Shown: one piece after another, positions 50,245-58,559 of the stretch
Numbering within the stretch: the stretch's first letter is position 1
How the letters are laid out: the number at the start of each line of letters is the position of its first letter
NCBI RefSeq assembly: GCF_018500185.1
Contig: NZ_JAHBGI010000011.1
Coordinates: forward strand, 46,394-110,393
Length of the DNA stretch: 64,000 nucleotides
Direction of reading: 5' to 3'
Source: Litoribacter ruber
GTDB lineage: Bacteria; Bacteroidota; Bacteroidia; Cytophagales; Cyclobacteriaceae
The notes under the pieces: model-generated
Told to the model about the DNA's origin: nothing
Databases searched by the model: none
Seen by the model: only the letters and a program-made list of their open reading frames with translations
Translations under genes and position numbers: made by a program

Positions 50245-50847
50245 ATGGAAAGACCTGATTTTAATATTGAGGAAGTAAATAAGATTATCCGGAACAGGAG
50301 AAGTATGTTTGTGGCTCAATTTAAGGAAAATGACCCCGTAGATGAGAGCATAATTGAGGAGATGTTGGAAAATGCCAATTATGCGCCCACCCACAAACTG
50401 ACCGAGCCGTGGAGGTTTACGGTTTTTGCTGGTAAGGGACTTCAGAAATTTGCCGATTTTCAATCCCAACTTTATAAAGAAAAAGCCGATCGCGAAGGCA
50501 CATTTAATGAAGCTACCTACAAAAAGCTTCAGGAAAATCCGCTAAAGGCCTCCCACATCATTGCGATTGGCATGAAGCGGGACCTGAAAGTCAACCTGCC
50601 CGAGATGGAGGAGATTGCCGCAGTAGCCATGGCCGTTCAAAATATGTATCTGACGGCATCCGCACATGGATTGGCGGCTTATTGGGGAACAGGTGGGGTT
50701 ACTTTCTACCCTGAAGCCAAAAAGCATCTAGGGCTTGAAGAGGAAGACAGACTAATGGGTTTTTTCTACATAGCAAAGCCTGCCTCAGACCATTGGCCAG
50801 CCGCCAGAAGAAAACCAATTGAAGAGAAAGTCTATTGGGTGAAATAG
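50245..50847 (+). CDS. Nitroreductase-family protein
   Basis: 200-residue FMN flavoprotein of the YdjA/nitroreductase type, usually dimeric, reducing nitro compounds, quinones or similar with NAD(P)H. Seen: NRRSMFVAQFKEND near residue 16 for FMN phosphate, ENANYAPTHKLTEPWRF at 46-62, AVAMAVQNMYLTASAHGLAA around residue 130, and GFFYIAKPA at the C-terminal FMN-contact strand. The physiological substrate cannot be deduced. It starts 60 bp after the TonB receptor and ends at a bidirectional hairpin. Confidence 0.9.
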   Translation: MERPDFNIEEVNKIIRNRRSMFVAQFKENDPVDESIIEEMLENANYAPTHKLTEPWRFTVFAGKGLQKFADFQSQLYKEKADREGTFNEATYKKLQENPLKASHIIAIGMKRDLKVNLPEMEEIAAVAMAVQNMYLTASAHGLAAYWGTGGVTFYPEAKKHLGLEEEDRLMGFFYIAKPASDHWPAARRKPIEEKVYWVK

Positions 50848-50877
50848 AAAAATAGCCGGTTGACGCCGGCTATTTTT
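50848..50877. terminator. Bidirectional hairpin between nitroreductase and small membrane gene
   Basis: AAAAATAGCCGG (50848-50859), loop TTGACG and CCGGCTATTTTT (50866-50877) form a 12-bp stem with A-rich and T-rich flanks, so it terminates both convergent genes. The stop codon of the minus-strand gene lies in its right arm. Confidence 0.92.
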
Positions 50878-51070
50878 TTGGGGTTATCAATAGATAGATG
50901 ATAGGCAAGATGCCTGCGGTATTGAGAATCAGCAAGGCCACAAACCAGCCCTTTTGCCTGACTTGTGCAGCACGCCACATGGCGATTCCTTTCCATGTCA
51001 GTTCCCACGCTGCCGCTAAGAGTATAAAAATGATAAACCAGGTATGTTCAAACAAGGAAGAATCTGTCAT
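50870..51070 (-). CDS. Small two-helix membrane protein
   Basis: 66 residues with two hydrophobic helices (about 10-28 and 42-62) separated by a charged loop (KGIAMWRAAQVRQKG). The sequence WELTWKGIAMWRAA followed by GWFVALLILNTAGILPIIYLL is the pattern of the DUF5652 family of small membrane proteins, of unknown function. The gene is not in an operon and shares the hairpin terminator with the convergent nitroreductase gene. Confidence 0.75.
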   Translation of the reverse strand: MTDSSLFEHTWFIIFILLAAAWELTWKGIAMWRAAQVRQKGWFVALLILNTAGILPIIYLLITPKK

Positions 51071-51152
51071 AACAAAGGGGTTAAAAATTACTGGTAAAGC
51101 GATCCATGAATGTCAATCTGAATATACTAAACTTTCGCAGAAATTCTGGAGT

Positions 51153-51183
51153 TCTGCACTTTCATCTAAAAAAATTAACTTTG
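51153..51183 (+). promoter_or_regulatory. Promoter TCTG-N19-TAACTTTG of the 49-residue membrane protein
   Basis: TAACTTTG (51176-51183) is an exact TAnnTTTG -7 element and TCTG (51153-51156) is one base off the -33 TTTG, with the usual 19-bp spacing. It is 16 bp from the start codon at 51200. Confidence 0.55.
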
Positions 51184-51199
51184 CAGAAAAGGAAATAAT

Positions 51200-51349
51200 A
51201 TGGACTTTAATAAAATCATAAGGTTTAAAATAGGAGGCGAATTGTGGGAGGTGCCCTTGGGTGTGCTATTGCTCGTTGGTGGCATCACGTTGCTGCTGAT
51301 GATTGGTGGGGCCTACCTGGGATTTACCTTCGGGCAAAATCAGTTTTAA
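51200..51349 (+). CDS. 49-residue single-helix membrane protein
   Basis: Translated from the ATG at 51200 the product begins MDFNKIIRFKIGGELWEVPL and continues into a hydrophobic glycine-rich helix (about 20-44) ending GFTFGQNQF. It is too short for usual gene finders. Support: a good upstream promoter-like element, AGGAAATAAT just before the ATG as a weak ribosome site, coding-like third positions, and a hairpin terminator 39 bp after the stop. Function unknown; it may be an envelope stress peptide or a subunit of a membrane complex. Confidence 0.7.
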   Translation: MDFNKIIRFKIGGELWEVPLGVLLLVGGITLLLMIGGAYLGFTFGQNQF

Positions 51350-51387
51350 AAATCAATGATGGAAGTCTGCATGAAATAGCAAGAAAA

Positions 51388-51415
51388 AAAGCGGCTAAGA
51401 GCCGCTTTAAGATTT
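51388..51415 (+). terminator. Terminator AAAGCGGCT-AAG-AGCCGCTTT
   Basis: A perfect 9-bp stem with 3-nt loop (51388-51396 and 51400-51408), preceded by an A-run and followed by AAGATTTTT. It closes the small gene at 51200 and, read on the other strand, the DUF3127 gene whose stop is 8 bp away. Confidence 0.88.
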
Positions 51416-51772
51416 TTAGAAAGGGAGTACATCGTCTCCGCTGTCTTCGTTGAATGTGGTTACTTCAGGCATCTTGTTTGGAGATGCTGCATTTCCGCCA
51501 CCTTGGCCGCCTTGAGCGTCAACTCTCCAAGCCTTCACGTCGGTGTACCATCTGCCATTATATTCTCTGCTTTCCACTTCGATCCCGGCCGTCACATCCA
51601 TACCTTCTTTCATGCCGAACTGGTCGATCTTGTCTCCCCACACGGTCATACAAACTTTCTTTGGATACTGTCCGGTGGTTTCAAGGATGTAGTCCTGCTT
51701 TCTCCAAGCACCGTTTCTACCCGTTCCGCCTTGCTCAGGAAGTACCTGAATAATTTTTCCGCTGATTTCCAT
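51416..51772 (-). CDS. DUF3127 protein, OB-fold-like with an SSB-type acidic tail
   Basis: 118 residues. The region WRKQDYILETTGQYPKKVCM followed by VWGDKIDQFGMKEGMDVTA and YNGRWYTDVKAWRV is the DUF3127 pattern, an OB-like fold, with a Gly/Gln-rich linker and the terminal DDVLPF. That ending resembles the DDDIPF tail that SSB uses to recruit repair proteins, so single-strand DNA binding is plausible although not demonstrated for this family as far as I know. The next gene on this strand is far away; it is monocistronic. Confidence 0.88.
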   Translation of the reverse strand: MEISGKIIQVLPEQGGTGRNGAWRKQDYILETTGQYPKKVCMTVWGDKIDQFGMKEGMDVTAGIEVESREYNGRWYTDVKAWRVDAQGGQGGGNAASPNKMPEVTTFNEDSGDDVLPF

Positions 51773-52308
51773 ATATATCTGTTTTAAATTATTTCCGAAC
51801 CACGAAGGTAATCATTTTTGAGCGATTAACCCTTTTCACTTTCAATTCTCTTTTTCCTAAAGGAAAGTTAATGAAATGGCTTAAATGAATTGTCAATTGT
51901 CAATATTGAATTTGAACTGTATCAACTTAGGATAATTCAAAAGCCACAATTTTGCGAAAAAATTTTATATGGAAAACCTTTTTAATTTATTTCAATATCA
52001 AAATATTATGAAATTTGTTTCTGAGATTGCCATTTTTGCTTTTCATTTCCAACGAATCATTCTATCAACCAATTAATCAAATTACTTAGTGAAATGGGTG
52101 TAATAAATAATTAACTGGATGAAATGATACTCCAACTGTGTTTTCTGCAAAAATGTAAAAAATTAACACTCACTTTTTACCATCTACAAAATACAATTTA
52201 CGTTTTTTAAACGATTAGATCCTTTGAGGAACAGATTTGGATAAGATTTCGATTTGAAGAAACTAATCCGGGCCGGCAGGTGGTTATTTATGGATTCAAA
52301 CAATTTTT
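51773..52308. other. 536-bp gene-free, AT-rich intergenic region
   Basis: Between the divergent DUF3127 and MATE genes I see no convincing gene. It contains promoters for both sides in principle, a repeated AATTGTCAATTGTCAAT block at 51889-51905 (GTCAATT repeats of the kind scattered in Bacteroidota genomes), and a 34-codon ORF from 51969 that has no support. Three or four Bacteroidota -7-like words occur but none is well spaced. Confidence 0.6.
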
Positions 52309-53691
52309 ATGGCATCAGGAAAAAGGAAAAAATTTACTGAAGGGAAAATCCTGAGTTCATTGGTCAGCTTGGCTGGCCCCATCATTTTGGCAAATATTTT
52401 ACAGACCGCTTACCAACTGATCGACACCTTTTGGCTGGGAAGGTTGGGTGCAAATGCTGTGGCGGCCGTGAGTTTGAGCTTTCCGATCTTGTTTCTCATC
52501 TTGGCAATCGGTGGCGGGCTTACCCTAGCTGGCACCGTGATGGTGGCGCAACACCATGGAGCCGAAGACCAAGAACAGGTGAATTATAGCTCCAGCCAAA
52601 CGGTGATAGTCATTTTCTGGGTTTCACTTGTCCTATCGGTAATCGGTTTTTTTGCCGCTCGGCCCATGATGACCTTGGTAGGGGCGGGGCCGGAGATTTT
52701 GGAAGACTCAGTGTCTTATTTCAAAGTGTCCTCCATCGGCTTTATTTTCCTGTTCATGTTTTTTGTCTTTCAATCCCTCATGCGTGGGATTGGAAATGTC
52801 ATGTTGCCGGTGTATGTCATCTTGGTCACGGTTTTCCTAAATCTTGTTCTTGACCCGTTATTCATATTTGGCTTTGGGCCCATTCCAGGTTTCGGTGTGG
52901 CAGGAGCTGCGGTGGCCAGTGTGATCACCCAAGGGCTTTCGGCTGCCACAGGAATTTACCTCTTGTTTAGAGGCAAAATTGGGATTAGGGTCAAGCTTTC
53001 CATGATGCGTTTTGACTTTCCTTGGGTCAAAAAAATGGTTTATCTGGGGATACCCTCCAGTGTGGAGCAATCTACCCGCGCTTTGGCCATGGTGATGATG
53101 ATAATATTGGTCACTAGTTTTGGGAGTGAAGTGGTGGCTGCCTATGGAATCGGGGCCAGGATACTCAGTTTTGTGATCATACCGGCATTGGGATTCGCCA
53201 TTGCCACCACCTCGCTGGTAGGCCAAAATATAGGGGCAAGAAAAATCAAAAGAGCGGAGAAAGTCGGAAACCTCAGTGCAAACATCGCTTTTTTTGGACT
53301 TACCTTTATCGGGATCTTACTTTTCATATTTGCAGAACCCCTGACGGCCTTTTTTGTGCCCAATGAGCCCACGGTAATCCGTGACGGTGCATTATTTATA
53401 AAAATCATGGCTCCAAGCTTTGGGCTATTGGGTGTGCAGCAAATATTGAACGGGGTGTTCAACGGGGCGGGCTTTACCAAAGCCTCCATGTTCATTTCCA
53501 TTTTGAGCCTCTGGGTGATCCGTTTTCCATTGGCTTATGTTTTGGCCTATAAAACCCCCTTGGGCTACGAGGGGATTTGGTGGGCATTTCCTGCTTCCAA
53601 TCTTGTGGCTGCAATTGTCGCATTCGTGTATTTCAAGATGGGATACTGGAAAATGAGAGTCTTCCGCTACCGGCATTCCAATTCGGTTTAA
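52309..53691 (+). CDS. MATE-family multidrug/toxin efflux transporter
   Basis: 460-residue polytopic protein with about 12 hydrophobic helices in two similar halves. Visible signatures are ILANILQTAYQLIDTFWLGR in the N-terminal half with GANAVAAVSLSFP, and PSSVEQSTRALAMVMMIILV, GIGARILSFVIIPALGFA, LVGQNIGARKIKRAEKV in the second half. It exports cationic drugs or metabolites with Na or H gradient; the substrate is unknown. It is the first gene right of the gene-free 51773-52308 stretch and lies 48 bp before the PIF1-like helicase. Confidence 0.92.
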   Translation: MASGKRKKFTEGKILSSLVSLAGPIILANILQTAYQLIDTFWLGRLGANAVAAVSLSFPILFLILAIGGGLTLAGTVMVAQHHGAEDQEQVNYSSSQTVIVIFWVSLVLSVIGFFAARPMMTLVGAGPEILEDSVSYFKVSSIGFIFLFMFFVFQSLMRGIGNVMLPVYVILVTVFLNLVLDPLFIFGFGPIPGFGVAGAAVASVITQGLSAATGIYLLFRGKIGIRVKLSMMRFDFPWVKKMVYLGIPSSVEQSTRALAMVMMIILVTSFGSEVVAAYGIGARILSFVIIPALGFAIATTSLVGQNIGARKIKRAEKVGNLSANIAFFGLTFIGILLFIFAEPLTAFFVPNEPTVIRDGALFIKIMAPSFGLLGVQQILNGVFNGAGFTKASMFISILSLWVIRFPLAYVLAYKTPLGYEGIWWAFPASNLVAAIVAFVYFKMGYWKMRVFRYRHSNSV

Positions 53692-53715
53692 ACGTTTAAT
53701 TTTTCCGGATGAGCT

Positions 53716-53723
53716 TAAATTTG
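53716..53723 (+). promoter_or_regulatory. TAAATTTG, candidate -7 element for the helicase gene
   Basis: Exact TAnnTTTG match, 16 bp before the start codon at 53740. No good -33 element at the right distance. Confidence 0.3.
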
Positions 53724-53739
53724 GGTATCTTTAAGGTCT

Positions 53740-55332
53740 ATGGCATTTAGTATTAAAGACTTTTTTCACAAGGAGTTTGTCTCAAAGGGTCTGGATATTG
53801 ACAACCATCAATTCATCCAGGCCATGGAGATTGCCCTTTTTTCGGACAGGTCGCTTTTCCTTACAGGGAAAGCCGGAACGGGTAAGACCACCTTTTTGCA
53901 TACCCTCAAGCACCTGGGCATAGACAAGAGAATGGCCGTGGTGGCCCCAACGGGCGTGGCCGCGATTAACGCCAAGGGAAAGACCCTTCATTCCTTTTTC
54001 CGCATCGATCCTCGGCAGCTGTTTTTGCCCGACGATCCAAGGCTAAGCGCCAAAACCCACGATAAAAAAGTTTCGATATACAATACATTCCAATATTCCA
54101 GAGAGAAGATCAATATTTTCAAAAAGCTGGACTTGCTTGTCATTGATGAGGTTTCCATGGTCAGAGTGGAGATGCTGGATGTAATTGACAAAATTCTGAG
54201 GGTTTTTAGAAAAAAACACCATTTGCCTTTTGGCGGGGTGCAGCTGATCCTGATTGGGGATCCGTTTCAGCTTCCGCCCGTAGTGAGAAATGAAGAGTGG
54301 CAGCATTTGGAGCCTTTTTATCAAACCCGTTTTTTCTTTGGCTCAAGGGCCTTTCAGGAACTCGCTCCCATTCATATAGAACTCCAGAAAATATATAGGC
54401 AAAAAGACGAAGATTTTAAAAACCTGTTGAATAGGGTCAGGGAAAACCAGCATACCTATCAGGACATACAGCTTCTCAACCAAACCACCTCCAAGTACGA
54501 CTTTAAACTCCTAGACGAGGGATATATCCTTTTGGGAACCCATAATCATACGATCAATGGGATAAATGAAATGAAATTAAAGGAGCTGAAGGGAAAGGAA
54601 TGGAAATATTCTCCGGAGATAACGGGAAATTTTCCAGCCAGTCTAAAGCCCTTTGATCCCCTGGAACTTGTTTTAAAAGCTGGTGCCCAAGTGATTTTTA
54701 TGAAAAACAATCCGGATTCCGGCTTTTACAATGGTATGATCGGGAAAGTGCTTGAGTTGAAGCAGGATGTAATCAAGGTGCAGAACGACCGGGGGAGGAT
54801 ATATGAAGTTAAAAGAGAGCTGTGGGAAAATATCGAATACAAGTACAATGAAAAAGAGGATCATTTGGACTCAGAAACAGTAGGTACCCTGTCCCAATTT
54901 CCCCTGAAACTTGCCTGGGCAATCACGGTGCATAAAAGCCAAGGCCTAACCTTTGACAAGGCTATTCTGGATATCAGCAGAAGCTTTGAGGCGGGGCAGG
55001 TATATGTGGCATTGAGCAGATGTACCAATTTGGAGGGCTTGGTGCTAAAAGGAAAAATTTGGGAAAATAGCGTCAAAGTCAGTCCCGATAGTCTAAATTT
55101 CAGCAAGCAACAGTCAGACTCCATTTACATTGAGCAGGAATTGGAATATGCACGGGCATTTGTGGCCTGTAGGTATGCTTTCGCAGCTTTTAAAGAGGGA
55201 AATTACAGGGCTGCCCAAGAACTTTTCGACGAAATCCAATCGGTAGTCGACATTACCCAGACCCTAAAATGGCAACAATTCCTACAAGTAAAAGACTGGC
55301 TCGAGAATCGGACTTACGTGAAAAACGAGTGA
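53740..55332 (+). CDS. PIF1-like superfamily 1B DNA helicase
   Basis: 530 residues. Walker A is GKAGTGKTTF (Lys49), Walker B LLVIDEVSMV near residue 143, motif III GVQLILIGDPFQLPPV, and the C-terminal UvrD_C_2-type motifs LAWAITVHKSQGLTFDKAIL and QVYVALSRCTNLEGL. This is the AAA/PIF1-RecD2-like helicase form common in Bacteroidota, a 5'-3' unwinder of G4 or stalled-fork DNA in other systems. The last about 70 residues (YAAFKEGNYRAAQELFDEI) look like a tetratricopeptide pair. Monocistronic. Confidence 0.9.
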   Translation: MAFSIKDFFHKEFVSKGLDIDNHQFIQAMEIALFSDRSLFLTGKAGTGKTTFLHTLKHLGIDKRMAVVAPTGVAAINAKGKTLHSFFRIDPRQLFLPDDPRLSAKTHDKKVSIYNTFQYSREKINIFKKLDLLVIDEVSMVRVEMLDVIDKILRVFRKKHHLPFGGVQLILIGDPFQLPPVVRNEEWQHLEPFYQTRFFFGSRAFQELAPIHIELQKIYRQKDEDFKNLLNRVRENQHTYQDIQLLNQTTSKYDFKLLDEGYILLGTHNHTINGINEMKLKELKGKEWKYSPEITGNFPASLKPFDPLELVLKAGAQVIFMKNNPDSGFYNGMIGKVLELKQDVIKVQNDRGRIYEVKRELWENIEYKYNEKEDHLDSETVGTLSQFPLKLAWAITVHKSQGLTFDKAILDISRSFEAGQVYVALSRCTNLEGLVLKGKIWENSVKVSPDSLNFSKQQSDSIYIEQELEYARAFVACRYAFAAFKEGNYRAAQELFDEIQSVVDITQTLKWQQFLQVKDWLENRTYVKNE

Positions 55333-55359
55333 AAAATTTGACTTTAAATAGGAATAATT

Positions 55360-55536
55360 TTTAAAAACCACAGAGGCGCGGAGAGCTCGGAGAAAATTAG
55401 TAAGAAGTGAGAAGTAAAAAGTGGATTTTTGAAATAACCTCAAACCTTTCATTTTTTACTTCTCACTCACTTTGCGTTTCTCAGCAGTTAATTTTTAATC
55501 TCTGGTACCTCTGGGCCTCAGCGGTTAATTTTGAAA
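55360..55536. repeat. Intergenic composite of repeat units between helicase and tenA
   Basis: Contains ACCACAGAGGCGCGGAG at 55367, a 14-bp perfect inverted repeat GTGAGAAGTAAAAA (55407-55420) / TTTTTACTTCTCAC (55453-55466), and two direct copies of TCAGCRGTTAATTTT (near 55481 and 55518). Similar CACAGAG/CTCTG-CGAAACTC words occur at 59245 and 63875, all between gene 3' ends. Nothing in it looks coding. Confidence 0.65.
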
Positions 55537-56190
55537 TTAAACCTCCCATTTCTCTATTTTATAAGCGCTATCCCAAAACATCCACTCCAGCTTGCTGGCC
55601 ATTTCGAAGGCATCCAGCATCTTTTCCTGGGCTTCGGGGCTGGCTTTCTCGGCCAGGGCATCGGTGATGTCAATGGCGAGTTTTACCGATTGTGCAAATT
55701 CCTCACCTGCGTAGGTTTCGATCCATTTTTTGTATCGATGGCCCTCGTGGTGATGGTTTTCATAAATATAATCCCCCACTTTTTTGTAAATCCAAAAGCA
55801 GGGCAATACACCCGCCACACCCACTTCCACATTGGAATAGGCCGCTTGATTGAGAATGTAATTGGTATAAAGCAGGCAGGTGGGGGAGGGGTTAACCAGA
55901 TCCGGTATGCCGAATTCTTTAAAATAACTTTCATGTAGGGCTCTTTCCACCACTATGGCGCCACTGGCAAATTCCGAAAAGGCAAGCACATGGTTGAGGT
56001 CATGCAGGCGACCGCTCAAAGTGCTGAGGGTTTTGCCAAATTCACCTAGATAGTAGGCATCCTGGGCCATATAAAATTTAAACTTTTCTATTTCCAAAGT
56101 TCCTTCCATCAACTCCTGATTGAAAGGCATGGCTAAAATTTTCTCATACAGGGGCGTGATCCGCTCCCAAGCGCGTTGGCTAAATTTCAT
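55537..56190 (-). CDS. tenA: Aminopyrimidine aminohydrolase / thiaminase II (TenA)
   Basis: 217-residue all-helical enzyme that salvages degraded thiamin by hydrolysing aminopyrimidines to HMP. The catalytic Cys131 is in VAGVLPCFWIYKKVG and the acidic substrate residue Asp44 in MAQDAYYLGEF; EKMLDAFEMASKLEWMFWDSAY is the C-terminal signature. Length is right. It is the last gene of the riboswitch-controlled thi operon and overlaps thiD by 11 bp. Confidence 0.94.
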   Translation of the reverse strand: MKFSQRAWERITPLYEKILAMPFNQELMEGTLEIEKFKFYMAQDAYYLGEFGKTLSTLSGRLHDLNHVLAFSEFASGAIVVERALHESYFKEFGIPDLVNPSPTCLLYTNYILNQAAYSNVEVGVAGVLPCFWIYKKVGDYIYENHHHEGHRYKKWIETYAGEEFAQSVKLAIDITDALAEKASPEAQEKMLDAFEMASKLEWMFWDSAYKIEKWEV

Positions 56191-57019
56191 GCTTAATCTG
56201 TTTTTTTGGATTATAAAAATGGTTTAAAGGTCCATTGCCGGATCCTGTCACCACATCTTTGCCCTGATCTATGGCCTGCCAGATGTACTCACGAGCATTG
56301 TGCACTGCATCCTCCAAGTTATGGCCTTTGGCCAATTCTGCTGCAATCGCCGAGGAGAGCGTGCAGCCTGTGCCGTGTACATTTCTGGTGTGGATCTTCG
56401 GGCTGTCGAAGGTCAAATGGGCATTGCCATCTTTTACCAACACATCGTATACCGTTTCCCCAGCCAAGTGCCCTCCTTTGAGCAATACCGCCTTTGCTCC
56501 TTTAGAAATCAGTTTTAGCCCGGCAATCTCCATCTCGTCCTTGTCAGTGATTTTCATCCCGGTCAGTATTTCCGCCTCATCCAGATTAGGGGTAATTACT
56601 TTGCAGAGGGGGATTAGTTTTTTGGCGAGTGCCTCCACGGTTTCATCCTGGATGAGCTTGTCCCCGCTGGTGGCCACCATCACGGGATCAAACACTACCG
56701 GGATTTTCGGATACCTCTTAAGTGTTTCTACAATGACATCCACAACTTCAGGCCTGTCCAGCATGCCTATTTTGATGGCCTTGGGCTTGATGTCCTCAAT
56801 CACGGCCAAAATTTGCCCTTTGATGATATCAGGAGGAATGGAGTGAATTGCTGTCACACCCAAGGTGTTTTGAACCGTGATTGCTGTAATGGCAGAGGTG
56901 CCAAAGCAACCGAGTGCGGAAAAGGTCTTGAGGTCGGCCTGTATCCCCGCGCCCCCTCCACTGTCCGATCCGGCAATGGTGAGGACGGGAATATATTTAT
57001 TTCTTAAATAGTTTTTCAT
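56180..57019 (-). CDS. thiD: Hydroxymethylpyrimidine (phosphate) kinase
   Basis: 279-residue ribokinase-fold enzyme that phosphorylates HMP to HMP-P and HMP-PP, the pyrimidine half of thiamin. Seen: [20 protein letters not shown] at residues about 13-32, [27 protein letters not shown], and the anion-hole motif [20 protein letters not shown] near 210. The start ATG is at 57019; the gene follows thiE after 59 bp and contains the tenA start at its end. A hairpin repeat separates it from thiE. Confidence 0.95.
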   Translation of the reverse strand: MKNYLRNKYIPVLTIAGSDSGGGAGIQADLKTFSALGCFGTSAITAITVQNTLGVTAIHSIPPDIIKGQILAVIEDIKPKAIKIGMLDRPEVVDVIVETLKRYPKIPVVFDPVMVATSGDKLIQDETVEALAKKLIPLCKVITPNLDEAEILTGMKITDKDEMEIAGLKLISKGAKAVLLKGGHLAGETVYDVLVKDGNAHLTFDSPKIHTRNVHGTGCTLSSAIAAELAKGHNLEDAVHNAREYIWQAIDQGKDVVTGSGNGPLNHFYNPKKQIKHEI

Positions 57020-57033
57020 GGGTGACTTATTAT

Positions 57034-57080
57034 AAAACCTGCCAGGTTATTCGTGAAATTTATCCAATCTGGCAGGTTTT
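57034..57080. repeat. AAAACCTGCCAG / CTGGCAGGTTTT inverted repeat (second family copy)
   Basis: A perfect 12-bp inverted repeat (57034-57045 and 57069-57080) with a 23-nt loop between thiD and thiE, sharing the CCTGCCAG core with the copy at 6258. Its right arm includes the thiE stop codon. It may form an mRNA hairpin that tunes the relative levels of thiE and thiD. Confidence 0.8.
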
Positions 57081-57720
57081 AACTTATACTCTTTTCAATT
57101 TGATTTCGAAATTCCTCGGCAGCCTTGGCGGGGCTAGGGTCACTGCAGATGCCGGAGACCACCGCCAGGCAATCCGCTCCGGCCCGAATTACCGACTCCG
57201 CATTGCTCACTTTGATATTGCCTATTGCCACCAGGGGCTTGCTGGTCATCTGTCTCAGGTTTTGCAGCCCATTCAAGCCCCACTCCGTGTAGGTGTCAGC
57301 TTTGGTGGGAGTGGTGAAAATTGGGCTTACTCCATAATACCAGGCAAACTCGCTGCCTGCCTTTGTCAATTCTGAGGCCTGTTCCAGCGAAAGGCCCACA
57401 GGGTAGTGGCTGCCCAAGAGGCTTTTTACCTGTTGCAGACTTTCATCTTTCTGCCCGATATGAAGTCCTGTCGCCTCTACTGATTTGGCCACTTCCACGT
57501 TGTCATTGATTATCAACGGCACGTTGTATTTCGAACAAATTTCCTTTAGACGAAGGGCTTTTTCGGTGAAAGCAGGTGTGGCAAGATCCTTTTCACGTAG
57601 CTGTATGATCTCCACGCCGCCTTTGATTGCCTCTTCCATTACCCAAAAGAAATCCCTTCCCAGACAGGCTTTTTGGTCAGTTACTAAATACAGGCGGAAT
57701 GGAAAATCTGCAAAATCCAT
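57079..57720 (-). CDS. thiE: Thiamine-phosphate synthase
   Basis: 213-residue TIM-barrel enzyme joining HMP-PP and thiazole phosphate to thiamin phosphate. Markers: LYLVTDQKACLGRDFF at the N-terminus, IIQLREKDLATPAF with the Lys of the pyrophosphate site, LIINDNVEVAKSVEATGLHIGQKD, GVSPIFTTPTKADTYTEWG and LVAIGNIKVSNAESVIRAGA. Length is normal. The start at 57720 directly abuts the thiM stop, so translation is coupled. Confidence 0.95.
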   Translation of the reverse strand: MDFADFPFRLYLVTDQKACLGRDFFWVMEEAIKGGVEIIQLREKDLATPAFTEKALRLKEICSKYNVPLIINDNVEVAKSVEATGLHIGQKDESLQQVKSLLGSHYPVGLSLEQASELTKAGSEFAWYYGVSPIFTTPTKADTYTEWGLNGLQNLRQMTSKPLVAIGNIKVSNAESVIRAGADCLAVVSGICSDPSPAKAAEEFRNQIEKSIS

Positions 57721-58512
57721 TTAGAGCATGCTGATTTTGGCAAGGTTGGTGATATCGGTGTCGCCCATCTGGTGGAGGCAGTCGTAAATATAGAGTTGCA
57801 TGGTCCCAGGACCGGATGCCATCTCAGAGGCCATCTGCCCTGCCATGCCCAAAACCGCCATAGCCGATACGGTGGCATCAAATGGGTCATCTATTACAGC
57901 GGCAAATGCCCCTATCAACGCCGAGGCTGTGCAGCCCATTCCCGTGATTTGGCCCATGAGTTCGTGGCCATTTTCTATCATCGAAACCCTGTCGCCTTGG
58001 ATTACATAGTCCTTTTCCCCTGAAATGCACACCACGGCACCGGTAGAATTGGAGAGGTTTTTTCCAGCCTCAACGGCCTCATCGGAGGTGTTGGCGCTGT
58101 CCACACCTTTGGATGCGATGTCGATTTTGGCCAAAGACATGATCTCGGAGGCGTTGCCTCGGATGACGGTCGGTTTGTGGTGGAGAAGCTCGGCAAGGGT
58201 ATCATTGCGGTATTTGGAGGCACCAGCACCTACAGGATCCAAAATCCAGGGTTTGCCAATGGAGTTGGCCTTTTTGGCGGCGAGCATCATGCTGTCTACC
58301 CAATATTCGTCCAATGTGCCGATATTGATTACCGAGGCGCCAACCAAGTCAATGAGATCTTCCACCTCAGGGTGGGCATGTGCCATGATGGGGGAGGCCC
58401 CAATGGCCAATATGGCGTTGGCCGTATTGTTCATCACCACAAAATTGGTGATGTTGTGAACCAGCGGGCTTTTTTGCCTTACAAGCTGTAGGTTTTTGAT
58501 AATAGACTCCAT
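57721..58512 (-). CDS. thiM: Hydroxyethylthiazole kinase
   Basis: 263 residues from the ATG at 58512 (MESIIKNLQL); a longer in-frame start at 58560 would translate through the riboswitch 3' part, so I reject it. It phosphorylates the thiazole moiety for salvage. Motifs: PLVHNITNFVVMNNTANAIL, LIDLVGASVINIGTL, KPWILDPVGAGASKYRNDTL, RGNASEIMSLA and GQITGMGCTASALIGAF with the anion hole and a conserved Cys. The operon order thiM-thiE-thiD-tenA is that of a salvage-type set; thiC, thiG, thiS are absent. Confidence 0.95.
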   Translation of the reverse strand: MESIIKNLQLVRQKSPLVHNITNFVVMNNTANAILAIGASPIMAHAHPEVEDLIDLVGASVINIGTLDEYWVDSMMLAAKKANSIGKPWILDPVGAGASKYRNDTLAELLHHKPTVIRGNASEIMSLAKIDIASKGVDSANTSDEAVEAGKNLSNSTGAVVCISGEKDYVIQGDRVSMIENGHELMGQITGMGCTASALIGAFAAVIDDPFDATVSAMAVLGMAGQMASEMASGPGTMQLYIYDCLHQMGDTDITNLAKISML

Positions 58513-58559
58513 GGTAGTTGTGGGTTTAGTTAGGAGTCCCTTTGAAAAGTCAATACGCA

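Noticed and set aside
51969..52073. 34-codon ORF in the 51773-52308 gap
   Set aside because: AT-rich, with no promoter, no ribosome site, no terminator and no visible domain; it looks like chance.
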